64,000 nt of DNA from contig NZ_LT629762.1 of the NCBI RefSeq assembly GCF_900105155.1, forward strand, positions 1,364,001-1,428,000, given 5' to 3'. The position numbers and the translations under genes are program-made. This DNA is from Pseudomonas prosekii (GTDB lineage: Bacteria > Pseudomonadota > Gammaproteobacteria > Pseudomonadales > Pseudomonadaceae). This document shows, one piece after another, positions 27,422 through 35,473 of the stretch; position 1 is the first letter of the stretch, and each line of letters begins with the position of its first letter. The notes beneath the pieces were generated by a model. That model ran no database searches. It was not told where the DNA came from and saw only the letters and a list, made by a program, of their open reading frames with translations.

Positions 27422-28180
27422 TCAGCCGATCACCGGCGCCGTGTTCTGCACGAATGGCTTCAGCTCGGCGTGCGCCGGTGTTTCAACGTTCATTTCCAGC
27501 TGTTGCTTGGCGTCCAGATAATGTTGGCTGAAGACGTCGAAGTAAGCGTCCAGCGCCGAGGCCGCGGCGCTGTCGCCCGCCAGATCCAGGCACAACGCGG
27601 CCACTTCCGCGGTGCACAAATGCTCGCTGCGGGTCGAGCGGCGCAAGCGGTAACGCGAGAGTTTTTCCGGCAACAGGCTGAGGATCGGCAGGCGATCGAA
27701 ATAAGGGCTTTTGCGGAAAATCTTCCGCGCTTCGGTCCACGTGGCGTCGAGCAGAATGAACAGCGGACGCTTGCTGCTATCGACGTCGACGGTATTGGTC
27801 ACCCGCTCGGGTTCGACATATTCGCCGGGAAACACCAGATACGGTTGCCATTGCGGATCGGCCAGCAAATCCAGCAACTGCTGATCGGTTTCGGTGCGCG
27901 ACCATATAAAGGCATGGTTATCGCGCACCACGTCGGCAATCAGCCAACCGGTGTTGCTCGGTTTGAACACTTCCTTGTTGGTCATGATCAGGCACACGCC
28001 CGAACGCGTTTCGACCTGCGGACGCCACGCGCACAGGCAATGGCTCTCGATCACGCGGCAGGCGCGGCACCGCGTTGCCCGCCAGCCACGGGCCTGAATC
28101 GGCTTGATACCTTCCTCTTCGCGCTGATCGCGCAAACGGGCCACGGCGTTTATCGCAAACTTGGCAGGCACGGGATTCAT
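27422..28180 (-). CDS. DTW-domain protein, probable tRNA aminocarboxypropyl-uridine synthase
   Basis: This 252-residue protein has a cysteine cluster CRACRVIESHCLCAW near residue 38, a SPOUT-like core, and the DTW signature as LDATWTEARKIFRKSPYF (about 140-157). DTW proteins such as E. coli TapT transfer an aminocarboxypropyl group from SAM to uridine in tRNA. This subfamily (like PA3606) is longer at the C-terminus. The ATG at 28178-28180 is a reasonable start but has no clear ribosome site, and a GTG 15 codons upstream is possible. Confidence 0.7.
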   Translation of the reverse strand: MNPVPAKFAINAVARLRDQREEEGIKPIQARGWRATRCRACRVIESHCLCAWRPQVETRSGVCLIMTNKEVFKPSNTGWLIADVVRDNHAFIWSRTETDQQLLDLLADPQWQPYLVFPGEYVEPERVTNTVDVDSSKRPLFILLDATWTEARKIFRKSPYFDRLPILSLLPEKLSRYRLRRSTRSEHLCTAEVAALCLDLAGDSAAASALDAYFDVFSQHYLDAKQQLEMNVETPAHAELKPFVQNTAPVIG

Positions 28181-28370
28181 CGCAGGCAACGCCGACAGGC
28201 AAGGTAAATCGACACAAAAAGGCACTCGGCAACGTGGAAAGTGCCGCAGTTTATCAGAGCGGCTGGCGCAAGCCTGTACCGTCCGGGCCCGCTCCCCTAT
28301 AATTCGCCGCCACTGAACGCACAGTCATGTGGCTGGTCGAAATCACCAGTCACTGAACCAGGAGAGTTTC

Positions 28371-28796
28371 ATGCTGCGCCTTATCGTTCCCACCGCTGCC
28401 GTTTTGCTGGCGTCGTCCTTCAGCGCTCAAGCTGCTTCCTTGAGTGAGCAAAATCTCAGTCGAGAACTGCGCAACGTCGCCGCACAGAGCAGCGTCGGCA
28501 CGCCACGGGCAATTAACGAAGACATTCTTGATCAGGGCTACACCGTTGAAGGCACTACGCTGATCAACCACCTGAGCGTGCAAAGCAGCCATGCCGACAA
28601 AATGCGCGCTGACCCCAAAGCCGTGTATTTCCAGCTGGGCGCCTCGGTCTGCAACAATCCATCGTTCCGCAAACTGATGGCCAAAGGCGCGGTGATGCGT
28701 TACGACTTCACCGAAGTCAAGACCAACCGCAACGTCGGCTCTGCCAGCTATCAGGAATCCGATTGCCCGAAAGCCGGTCCGGCGAAGAAGAAGTAA
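28371..28796 (+). CDS. Small exported protein, 'quorum-sensing-regulated virulence factor' family
   Basis: This 141-residue protein has a signal peptide (MLRLIVPTAAVLLASSFSAQAA) and a compact mixed domain containing one cysteine pair (ASVCNNPSF and SDCPKAGPAKKK) that could form a disulfide. Position and sequence match PAO1 PA3611 (from memory), whose family is named for quorum-regulated expression there; biochemical function is unknown. The ATG at 28371 follows AGGAGAG. Confidence 0.72.
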   Translation: MLRLIVPTAAVLLASSFSAQAASLSEQNLSRELRNVAAQSSVGTPRAINEDILDQGYTVEGTTLINHLSVQSSHADKMRADPKAVYFQLGASVCNNPSFRKLMAKGAVMRYDFTEVKTNRNVGSASYQESDCPKAGPAKKK

Positions 28797-28812
28797 TTAT
28801 CGGAAGAAGCAG

Positions 28813-29007
28813 TTATCGAGAATTAGCGCGCCGTTGTTCATCCTCGGCGCGCAATTCTGCCAACAATGCCTGCAAATAGCGCGACCGGCGCTCACCGCCG
28901 CCCAGACGCCGACAGCACTCCTCTTCAAGACTCAAATGATTGGTCTCGGCTGACGATTTCAATAATCGATACAGTTGCGCATCGATCTCCAGAATCAATC
29001 TGGCCAT
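28813..29007 (-). CDS. Small conserved protein, possibly ribbon-helix-helix
   Basis: This 64-residue protein, MARLILEIDAQLYRLLKSSA onward, begins with a beta strand followed by two helices (LSLEEECCRRLGG), the order of a ribbon-helix-helix DNA-binding fold like Arc/FitA, with a charged C-terminal helix. It is convergent with the PA3611-like gene and matches the small ORF at the same place in PAO1. No partner toxin gene is adjacent. Confidence 0.6.
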   Translation of the reverse strand: MARLILEIDAQLYRLLKSSAETNHLSLEEECCRRLGGGERRSRYLQALLAELRAEDEQRRANSR

Positions 29008-29355
29008 GGCTTCCCGCCTCCCTGCACACCCTCTGATCCCTGAATCGCGCGAACCTTGCGTGTTGTCGTTGACGCAAAGTTGTCGTGTCACACCTGTAAC
29101 TTAGTAAATCAGAGCCACAGCCACTGGGACCACGTTCAGACGAGCGGCGAAACCACCTTGGGATTCGTTAATAAGCGGTTGCCAGGAAAGACTTTGCGGC
29201 GCAATGATCAACCCAGCGCAATTGCCCTCGAGGGACTAGATTTAATCTATTCACACTGTATTGAAGGCCGAAAAGGAGCGGCCCGTTGTGTATTTGTTGC
29301 GAAGGTTTTTTCCATGCACTGGAAAAACCACAGCCTGCATGCAAGGAGAAGTTGA
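29008..29355. other. Intergenic region upstream of the LOG-family gene
   Basis: No gene is seen here. At 29304-29329 GGTTTTTTCCA and TGGAAAAACC form a 10-bp hairpin with one bulged T, just before the ribosome site (AAGGAG, 29342-29347). It might modulate translation of the next gene. Confidence 0.4.
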
Positions 29356-30474
29356 ATGCCTTACCTACCGAATGACCTCCTCAGCCGTCATTTTGAAGAA
29401 AGCGGCCACGACCTCATCAGCAAGGTCGAAGAGCAACTCAAGCTGGTTTCACCGAACAGCCCCAATATTCCGATTTACCGCGACATGATCCTGACTGTGC
29501 TACGCATGGCCCAGGAAGATCACAACCGCTGGAACGCCAAGATCACCCTGCAGGCCCTGCGCGAACTGGAGCACGCCTTTCGTGTGCTGGAACAGTTCAA
29601 GGGACGTCGCAAAGTCACGGTTTTCGGCTCGGCGCGCACGCCGATTGAACATCCGCTGTATGGCATGGCCCGCGAACTCGGCGCTGCGATTGCACGCTCG
29701 GACCTGATGGTGATCACCGGTGCCGGCGGCGGGATCATGGCCGCCGCCCATGAAGGCGCCGGTCGGGAGCACAGCCTGGGTTTCAATATCACCCTGCCCT
29801 TCGAGCAACATGCCAACCCGACGGTGCAAGGCACGACCAATCTGCTGTCCTTCCACTTCTTCTTTACCCGCAAGCTGTTCTTCGTCAAAGAGGCTGATGC
29901 GCTGGTTTTGTGCCCTGGCGGTTTCGGCACGCTGGACGAAGCGCTGGAAGTACTGACCTTGATTCAGACGGGCAAAAGCCCCTTGGTGCCGGTGGTGTTG
30001 CTGGATGTGCCGGGTGGCACGTTCTGGCAAGGCGCGCTGGATTTTATCCAGCATCAACTGGCGGACAACCGGTACATCCTGCCCACGGATTTGAAGCTGG
30101 TCAGCCTGGTCTACAGCGCCGAAGAGGCGGTGGCCGAGATCAACCGGTTCTACAGCAACTTCCACTCCAGCCGCTGGCTCAAAAAGCAGTTTGTGATCCG
30201 CATGAATCATCAACTCAGCGAAGATGCGCTCGAAGAGATGCAAACGGCATTTGCCGATTTGTGCCTGAGCGATCATTTCCATCAGCACGTTTATGCCGGC
30301 GAAGAGCACGATGATCCGCAGTTCAGCCATCTGGCGCGGCTGGCTTTCACCTTCAATGCCCGTGACCACGGGCGCCTGCGCGAACTGGTGGATTACATCA
30401 ATCTGCCGGAAAACTGGGAGCAGCCCCAACCCCAAGCGCAACAGCGTTCGCGGGAACCGTCCAACGTGAGCTAA
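29356..30474 (+). CDS. LOG-family (TIGR00730-like) nucleotide-binding protein
   Basis: This 372-residue protein has a Rossmann-type central domain with FGSARTP (about 93-99), GAGGGIM (about 123-129) and CPGGFGTLDEALEV (about 187-200), the PGGxGTxxE motif of lysine-decarboxylase-like/LOG phosphoribohydrolases that split nucleoside monophosphates. It is longer than classical LOG proteins at both ends, like E. coli PpnN (YgdH). The nucleotide substrate is not readable from sequence. Confidence 0.85.
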   Translation: MPYLPNDLLSRHFEESGHDLISKVEEQLKLVSPNSPNIPIYRDMILTVLRMAQEDHNRWNAKITLQALRELEHAFRVLEQFKGRRKVTVFGSARTPIEHPLYGMARELGAAIARSDLMVITGAGGGIMAAAHEGAGREHSLGFNITLPFEQHANPTVQGTTNLLSFHFFFTRKLFFVKEADALVLCPGGFGTLDEALEVLTLIQTGKSPLVPVVLLDVPGGTFWQGALDFIQHQLADNRYILPTDLKLVSLVYSAEEAVAEINRFYSNFHSSRWLKKQFVIRMNHQLSEDALEEMQTAFADLCLSDHFHQHVYAGEEHDDPQFSHLARLAFTFNARDHGRLRELVDYINLPENWEQPQPQAQQRSREPSNVS

Positions 30475-30488
30475 ACGACAGGCAAAAA

Positions 30489-30522
30489 AAAACGGCCCGC
30501 TATCGAAATAGCGGGCCGTTTT
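30489..30522. terminator. Bidirectional terminator between the LOG gene and recX
   Basis: AAAACGGCCCGCTATC pairs with TAGCGGGCCGTTTT around GAAA, with A/T tracts on both flanks. Confidence 0.93.
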
Positions 30523-30525
30523 CAT

Positions 30526-30993
30526 TTAATCGTCGACTCCTCGACCGCTGAACAAGCGGCTGATCATCTCCATGGAAAACCCCCGATAGCTGAGGAAACG
30601 CCCTTGCTTGGCACGTTCACGCATGTCGATCGGCAGGTGCCCGGCAAACTTGCGACGCCAGGTGTCTTCCAACTGTTCCTGCCAATTGATACCGCTCTCG
30701 CGTAATGCGAGTTCGATGTCAGGACGCTGCAGGCCGCGTTGGCTGAGTTCTTCGCGGATCCGCAACGGCCCATAGCCGGAACGGGCTCGGTAGGAGACAA
30801 AGCTTTCGAGGTAGCGGGATTCGGAGAGCAAGCCCTCTTCCGTCAGCCGGTCGAGCGCGGTGTCGATCATTTCAGGGAGAGCGCCGCGCTGACGCAGTTT
30901 ACGCGTCAGCTCGACTCGACCGTGCTCGCGTCGGGCGAGCAGGTCCATGGCGGTTCGCCGCACCGCGACGAGTGTATCGAGTACGGCGGTCAT
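30526..30993 (-). CDS. recX: RecX, regulator of RecA
   Basis: This 155-residue all-helical protein of three tandem three-helix repeats carries the RecX pattern [20 protein letters not shown] and [20 protein letters not shown]. RecX caps RecA filaments and limits recombinase activity. It lies 8 bases after recA on the same strand, the standard arrangement, and is expressed by read-through from recA's SOS promoter. Confidence 0.95.
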   Translation of the reverse strand: MTAVLDTLVAVRRTAMDLLARREHGRVELTRKLRQRGALPEMIDTALDRLTEEGLLSESRYLESFVSYRARSGYGPLRIREELSQRGLQRPDIELALRESGINWQEQLEDTWRRKFAGHLPIDMRERAKQGRFLSYRGFSMEMISRLFSGRGVDD

Positions 30994-31001
30994 CGGATCA
31001 A

Positions 31002-32054
31002 TCAGATATCAGCGTCAGCCAGGTCATCAGCAGTCGCTTTGGCTGGCGATGCCTTGACGTCCGGTGCCGGGCTCAGCAGCTTGTCACGCAGTTGCTTCTC
31101 GAGCGTTGCGGCGATGTCCGGATTTTCTGCCAGGTACTTGGCCGAGTTGGCCTTGCCCTGACCGATCTTGGTGCCGTTGTAGGCATACCAGGCGCCGGAC
31201 TTCTCGACGAAACCGTGCAGCACACCGAGGTCGATCATCTCACCGTTGAGGTAGATGCCTTTGCCGTAAAGAATCTGGAACTCGGCCTGACGGAACGGCG
31301 AAGCAACCTTGTTCTTCACAACCTTGACGCGGGTTTCGCTACCAACAACCTCGTCACCTTCTTTCACCGCGCCAGTACGGCGGATGTCCAGACGAACCGA
31401 GGCGTAGAACTTCAGCGCGTTACCACCGGTGGTGGTTTCCGGGCTGCCGAACATCACGCCGATTTTCATCCGGATCTGGTTGATGAAGATAACCAGGCAG
31501 TTGGCGTTCTTGATGTTACCGGTGATTTTACGCAGCGCCTGGGACATCAGACGGGCTTGCAGGCCGACGTGCATGTCACCCATTTCGCCTTCGATTTCAG
31601 CCTTCGGCACCAGTGCAGCAACGGAGTCGACGATGATCACGTCAACCGCGTTGGAACGCACCAGCATGTCGGTGATTTCCAGGGCCTGCTCGCCGGTGTC
31701 CGGCTGGGAAACCAGCAGGTCGTCGACGTTGACGCCCAGTTTGCCAGCGTACTCAGGGTCGAGTGCGTGTTCGGCGTCGACGAATGCGCAGGTCGCGCCG
31801 GCTTTCTGGGCCTGGGCGATCACGGACAGCGTCAGTGTGGTTTTACCGGAGGATTCAGGACCGTAGATCTCGACGATTCGACCTTTTGGCAGGCCGCCAA
31901 TGCCGAGCGCGATGTCCAGACCCAGAGAGCCAGTGGAAATAGCCGGGATCGCCTGACGGTCTTGATCGCCCATACGCATCACGGCACCCTTGCCGAATTG
32001 ACGTTCGATCTGACCCAGGGCCGCAGCCAAGGCTTTCTTCTTGTTGTCGTCCAT
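31002..32054 (-). CDS. recA: Recombinase A
   Basis: This 350-residue protein has Walker [12 protein letters not shown] (about 66-76), Walker [21 protein letters not shown], and the DNA-binding loops L1/L2 ([20 protein letters not shown]). It makes filaments for strand exchange and stimulates self-cleavage of LexA and of LexA-like phage repressors such as the one at 46.7-47.5 kb. The ATG at 32052-32054 starts [20 protein letters not shown]. An SOS box lies 40 bases upstream. Confidence 0.98.
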   Translation of the reverse strand: MDDNKKKALAAALGQIERQFGKGAVMRMGDQDRQAIPAISTGSLGLDIALGIGGLPKGRIVEIYGPESSGKTTLTLSVIAQAQKAGATCAFVDAEHALDPEYAGKLGVNVDDLLVSQPDTGEQALEITDMLVRSNAVDVIIVDSVAALVPKAEIEGEMGDMHVGLQARLMSQALRKITGNIKNANCLVIFINQIRMKIGVMFGSPETTTGGNALKFYASVRLDIRRTGAVKEGDEVVGSETRVKVVKNKVASPFRQAEFQILYGKGIYLNGEMIDLGVLHGFVEKSGAWYAYNGTKIGQGKANSAKYLAENPDIAATLEKQLRDKLLSPAPDVKASPAKATADDLADADI

Positions 32055-32094
32055 TAAAGTCCTCACGTAATCAATAAGGCCTGACGGCCAACAC

Positions 32095-32110
32095 CTGTAT
32101 AAGTAGCCAG
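32095..32110 (-). promoter_or_regulatory. LexA (SOS) box of recA
   Basis: CTGTATAAGTAGCCAG fits CTG-N10-CAG, 41 bases upstream of the recA start codon. Confidence 0.88.
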
Positions 32111-32137
32111 TATTATTCCACAGCGTTTGAGGATCGC

Positions 32138-32638
32138 CTACCCCTGATTTGAGATTTCTCCGGCGGCGTGGCGCAGCAGCCCCTCTAGCGCGGCCTTCAC
32201 CGTTTGTCGGCGGACCTCGTCGCGGTTGCCGGCAAAGTGCTGGACCTCACTGAAAACCGCATCGCCGACACCCCAGGCAAGCCAGACCGTGCCCACCGGC
32301 TTGCTCGCCGAGCCGCCATCCGGCCCCGCGACACCGCTGACCGCCACGGCAAAATGCGCATGACTTTTGCCCTGCGCGCCAACCACCATGGCCTCGACCA
32401 CCTCGCGACTGACCGCGCCCACCGATTCAAACAACGCCTCGGGGACATTCAATTGTGCGGTTTTCTGCCGGTTGGAGTACGTCACGTAGCCAGCCTCAAA
32501 CCATGCCGAGCTCCCGGGAATACGCGTGATCGCCTCGGCAATCCCGCCACCGGTACACGATTCGGCAGTGGTGACATGAGCATTGAGAACCTGCAGGCGT
32601 CTGCCAAGTTCAGCGGCCAGCTGGGTGATTTCTTTCAC
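32138..32638 (-). CDS. cinA: CinA-family nicotinamide-nucleotide amidohydrolase (PncC)
   Basis: This 166-residue single-domain CinA C-terminal protein has the catalytic block [20 protein letters not shown] (about 31-50), [11 protein letters not shown] and [10 protein letters not shown]. It deamidates nicotinamide mononucleotide in NAD recycling. GTG at 32636-32638 was chosen because AGGAGAGG sits 3-10 bases upstream and the family start fits; the open frame extends much further without similarity. It marks the left border of the tailocin cluster. Confidence 0.92.
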   Translation of the reverse strand: MKEITQLAAELGRRLQVLNAHVTTAESCTGGGIAEAITRIPGSSAWFEAGYVTYSNRQKTAQLNVPEALFESVGAVSREVVEAMVVGAQGKSHAHFAVAVSGVAGPDGGSASKPVGTVWLAWGVGDAVFSEVQHFAGNRDEVRRQTVKAALEGLLRHAAGEISNQG

Positions 32639-32717
32639 AGTCCTCTCCTGATCGAGCGCAATGGAACCACCGTACACGAGCAAATGCCGCTTGCAAGCCG
32701 CAGCATGGGTCCAAATG

Positions 32718-33230
32718 TTAGCGATCCAAGGCTTTGACATACGCCTGACACGCCTGCAAGGCAATCAATCCGCGGTCGCCGGCGTCGGTGATGGCGATAA
32801 TTCGTTGAGCATGCGCCGGGTCAAGTCGGGCTCGTGCGGCGCCATGATCCACGCCGCCGGCGCCGGTGGCGGCGGGCATTGCGCAATTGGCGACGACGTC
32901 GCTGGCGTCGAGAAGGACTGACAGGCGCACATCAGCAGTAGCAAGACGATCGCGCAAGCGATCCTGATCACGTTGGGCATCGCTTAGCACTCGATAATGG
33001 GTTTGCTCACTGGCCGACAAACGCTGCTCCAGAGCCTGACGTCTAGCCTGCTCGGCCCGTTGCTGGGTGGCCGTTGCTTCGCTCAATTGACTCAGCGTTT
33101 CAGCGTGCAATCTGGCCTGCTCCGCCAGTTGCCGGCCAAACCGCCAATCCTGAACCTGCCAGGCCAGCGCCGCCGCAACACCCGCCAACACAGCCACCAA
33201 CAGCACAACCCCGATCACTCGCCAGGACAT
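32718..33230 (-). CDS. Tailocin i-spanin (Rz-like)
   Basis: This 170-residue protein has one N-terminal membrane helix (VIGVVLLVAVLAGVAAALAW), a long periplasmic coiled coil rich in Gln/Arg/Ala (LAEQARLHAETLSQLSEATA), and a C-terminal region with a cysteine pair. This is the layout of an inner-membrane spanin that links to Rz1 and fuses the membranes at lysis. The ATG at 33228-33230 overlaps the endolysin stop (TGATG); an in-frame start at 33248 is possible. It contains the Rz1 gene in another frame. Last gene of the tailocin operon. Confidence 0.82.
   Translation of the reverse strand: MSWRVIGVVLLVAVLAGVAAALAWQVQDWRFGRQLAEQARLHAETLSQLSEATATQQRAEQARRQALEQRLSASEQTHYRVLSDAQRDQDRLRDRLATADVRLSVLLDASDVVANCAMPAATGAGGVDHGAARARLDPAHAQRIIAITDAGDRGLIALQACQAYVKALDR
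32765..32980 (-). CDS. Tailocin o-spanin lipoprotein (Rz1), nested in Rz
   Basis: This 71-residue protein lies entirely within the Rz gene in another frame. It has a lipoprotein signal (IACAIVLLLLMCAC, acceptor Cys about 20) followed by a short proline-rich stretch (CPPPPAPAAW). This matches the lambda Rz1 arrangement exactly. It is the outer-membrane half of the spanin. Confidence 0.8.
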   Translation of the reverse strand: MPNVIRIACAIVLLLLMCACQSFSTPATSSPIAQCPPPPAPAAWIMAPHEPDLTRRMLNELSPSPTPATAD

Positions 33231-33820
33231 CAGGCCGAAGGCTGGCATAACAGCGCCCTCGCCCGCGCCCACAATTGCAGGCGATCCTCGAGCCCGTTGA
33301 GACCACCGTTGATGCGCCCCGTGATGCTGTTGAACTGGTCGCGATCAGCCAGTTCGTTCAAGCCTTTCTGCTCCCAGAACCACGCGGCGGATTCTGCGGC
33401 CCATTGCGGCTTTTCCAGCAGCTCGGGGATAAACAGCAAACGATCATCGCCGAACAAGCCAAGACTGCAGGTTCGGTAGTTATCGCGTCCGGTGATCTGA
33501 ATCAGCCCACGGCCGCGGTATTTCTGGCCGTCGCCATCCGCCTGCGGGGTATTGCCCAAACGCGCGGCGAGGCTGCCGGTGTCGTACTTGCTCAGGTATT
33601 GGTCGCTGCCCAACTCCCGCACGTACTGCAACTGCCCCGACTCGTGGCCGACCTGCGCGAGGAACGCGGCGATGCGTTTCGGCGTGTTGATGTTGCGGTG
33701 GCTCATGGCGGTGTTGAGGGCGGAAATGAAAACGCCCGCTTGGGTGCGGGCGTTGGGGAACAGTTGCTGCAATTGTGCCGACGTAAGGGGCAGCGGCGCG
33801 AGGATCGGATTGATCATCAT
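33230..33820 (-). CDS. Tailocin endolysin, glycoside hydrolase family 19 type
   Basis: This 196-residue muramidase/chitinase-like enzyme has AAFLAQVGHESGQLQYVREL (about 51-70, catalytic Glu in HES) and KYRGRGLIQITGRDNYRTCS (about 100-119), the GH19 signature. It degrades peptidoglycan to release the particles. There is no signal peptide, so export depends on the holin. The following spanin genes complete a lysis cassette, placed here at the far end of the operon while the holin is at the beginning. Confidence 0.9.
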   Translation of the reverse strand: MMINPILAPLPLTSAQLQQLFPNARTQAGVFISALNTAMSHRNINTPKRIAAFLAQVGHESGQLQYVRELGSDQYLSKYDTGSLAARLGNTPQADGDGQKYRGRGLIQITGRDNYRTCSLGLFGDDRLLFIPELLEKPQWAAESAAWFWEQKGLNELADRDQFNSITGRINGGLNGLEDRLQLWARARALLCQPSA

Positions 33821-33858
33821 GAAAGCGCTCCAGAATCAAAAAAAATAGCGACGAGTTT

Positions 33859-34875
33859 TTACTGCGAAGGATCGAGGCAGTTCGCAACGAGGGTGCATTG
33901 ATAGCTTTCTGCGCGGCTGCCACTGGCGGTCAGCGTGTTGACGGACCATCGGCCCTGCATGATTTTCGGCCAGGTGGCGTCGAGGTGAATTACCCCTTCC
34001 GCCGCCAGGTCCGGATGGCCCGGACAGGTAATGGTCAGCGTGAAAGCCTCGCGCTCCAGCCTGCGTAATTCGCCCTCGGCTGCAGCCCTGGCCTGATCTT
34101 CGTTCTGGCAACGCCGTGGCAGGGTTCTGAACGGCGCGACGCCCAACTGGAACGTACGCTGCTTGCCCGCCGCTGAATCCCACCAGGTCGTCACACAGCC
34201 CTGATATTTGGATTGGGCCTTCTCATCAAGCACCGCGCTGATAAAAGCCGGGTCGCCCGGGCGATTGTTCTTTGTCACGGAGAGCACAACTTCGGTGACC
34301 GGTTTCCCCGAAATCGATGTCAATTGCCCGCGCAACGCCAACACATAAAGCCCCTTGATCGGCTTGGTCACGGCGAAATAAATAGCCGCGACACGCGTCA
34401 GAAAACCCATGTCCGTTTCGTTGCTCTGGTCGATGTGATCAATTTTTTTCGACTCCAGCTCCGGCGCCACACGCGGTGAAAAACCGTGCTTCATGGTCAA
34501 CTGGCGAAACAGCGCGCCGAGGGTGATGGGACCATAACTGGCAGATCGACGCTGCTTGAAGCCGGTCTCATCACCGACACTGAACGGCGCCGACATCGCC
34601 GTCAGCGACAACTGCAGCGGGTACAGAGACGGCTTGCGCTGAGTGATCACAAACACGCCTTTGTCGACCAGCCCGGTCTCTTGGTAACCCACCCGAAAAC
34701 CGATTCTGCCGCCAAGGCTGGGCAGCCCTTCGAGCCCTTCAATATCAATAATGAGTTTGATCTTGTCAGACTCGATCCCCGACGCATCGGTGTGCACCCA
34801 ACTGACCAGCCGCTCGTTGAGCAGCTTGGCGTTGGCGCCGTAAATCTCCACGGCCGGTGTAAATCCAAGTGTCAT
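33859..34875 (-). CDS. Tailocin gpD-like baseplate hub protein (late control D family)
   Basis: This 338-residue protein has the beta-rich pattern of P2 gpD/T4 gp27 hub proteins. It starts MTLGFTPAVEIYGANAKLLN and contains RLVSWVHTDASGIESDKIKL and FTLTITCPGHPDLAAEGVIH. It bridges the tube and the spike. In phage P2 the order U-X-D is conserved, as here. The name 'late control' reflects old genetics; a structural role is more likely. Confidence 0.85.
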   Translation of the reverse strand: MTLGFTPAVEIYGANAKLLNERLVSWVHTDASGIESDKIKLIIDIEGLEGLPSLGGRIGFRVGYQETGLVDKGVFVITQRKPSLYPLQLSLTAMSAPFSVGDETGFKQRRSASYGPITLGALFRQLTMKHGFSPRVAPELESKKIDHIDQSNETDMGFLTRVAAIYFAVTKPIKGLYVLALRGQLTSISGKPVTEVVLSVTKNNRPGDPAFISAVLDEKAQSKYQGCVTTWWDSAAGKQRTFQLGVAPFRTLPRRCQNEDQARAAAEGELRRLEREAFTLTITCPGHPDLAAEGVIHLDATWPKIMQGRWSVNTLTASGSRAESYQCTLVANCLDPSQ

Positions 34876-34884
34876 GTAACCTCC

Positions 34885-35097
34885 TTAATCCCACGCCGAA
34901 ACGGGCGCTGCGGCCAATAGCTGCGGCAACACTTCGGGCAACACCACCGACACTCCGGCCGGCAGCACCGGGCCGTGTTCGGCGAGGCTCGGATTCAAGC
35001 GCCACAGCGCTTCTTCGATCGCATCATCGCTGCGGCCGAGCTCGCGGTAGAGCAACAGATTGACTGAATCGCCGGCGATACTTCTGACCCTACGCAT
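34885..35097 (-). CDS. Tailocin tail protein gpX (LysM-like)
   Basis: This 70-residue protein, MRRVRSIAGDSVNLLLYREL onward, has the small LysM-like fold typical of P2 gpX with a conserved LPAGVSVVLPE segment. It overlaps the gpU gene by 8 bases and precedes gpD by 9. It probably joins tube and hub. Confidence 0.85.
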   Translation of the reverse strand: MRRVRSIAGDSVNLLLYRELGRSDDAIEEALWRLNPSLAEHGPVLPAGVSVVLPEVLPQLLAAAPVSAWD

Positions 35098-35473
35098 TGA
35101 CGAACTCCGACAATTGAATGGTCCAGCTATTCAGCATCGCAGTGCCGTCATCGATGATGTCGGACTGAGTCTCAGACACACTGTCAATGCGCCACAGTCC
35201 CCAGTTGCGGCCGATGCCGTCGACCAATGGCAGCGGCACGCGCAACGCCTGCAACGCACGCAACTCGTCGAGGCGCTGCATGGCCACCGCGTACATCGAT
35301 TTGCCGGAAATGCTCAGCGTTTCCAGAGCTTGTCCGGTCTGGCTGGATTTCGGTTTGCTGGTGAGAATCTTCAGGTCAACCCAACCGCCACTCGACGAGC
35401 GAACCAGGCCGCTGTAGGCGAAGTCTCTGGACAGACCGAAAATGAAGCTGCCCAAGGCCATTTGTTGTCGCAT
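35090..35473 (-). CDS. Tailocin gpU-like tail protein
   Basis: This 127-residue protein, MRQQMALGSFIFGLSRDFAY onward, has the gpU family features: ALGSFIF near the N-terminus and WRIDSVSETQSDIIDDG. It is a tail-terminator or tube-associated protein in P2-like tails. The ATG overlaps the tape-measure stop (TGATG), indicating coupling. Confidence 0.85.
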   Translation of the reverse strand: MRQQMALGSFIFGLSRDFAYSGLVRSSSGGWVDLKILTSKPKSSQTGQALETLSISGKSMYAVAMQRLDELRALQALRVPLPLVDGIGRNWGLWRIDSVSETQSDIIDDGTAMLNSWTIQLSEFVNA

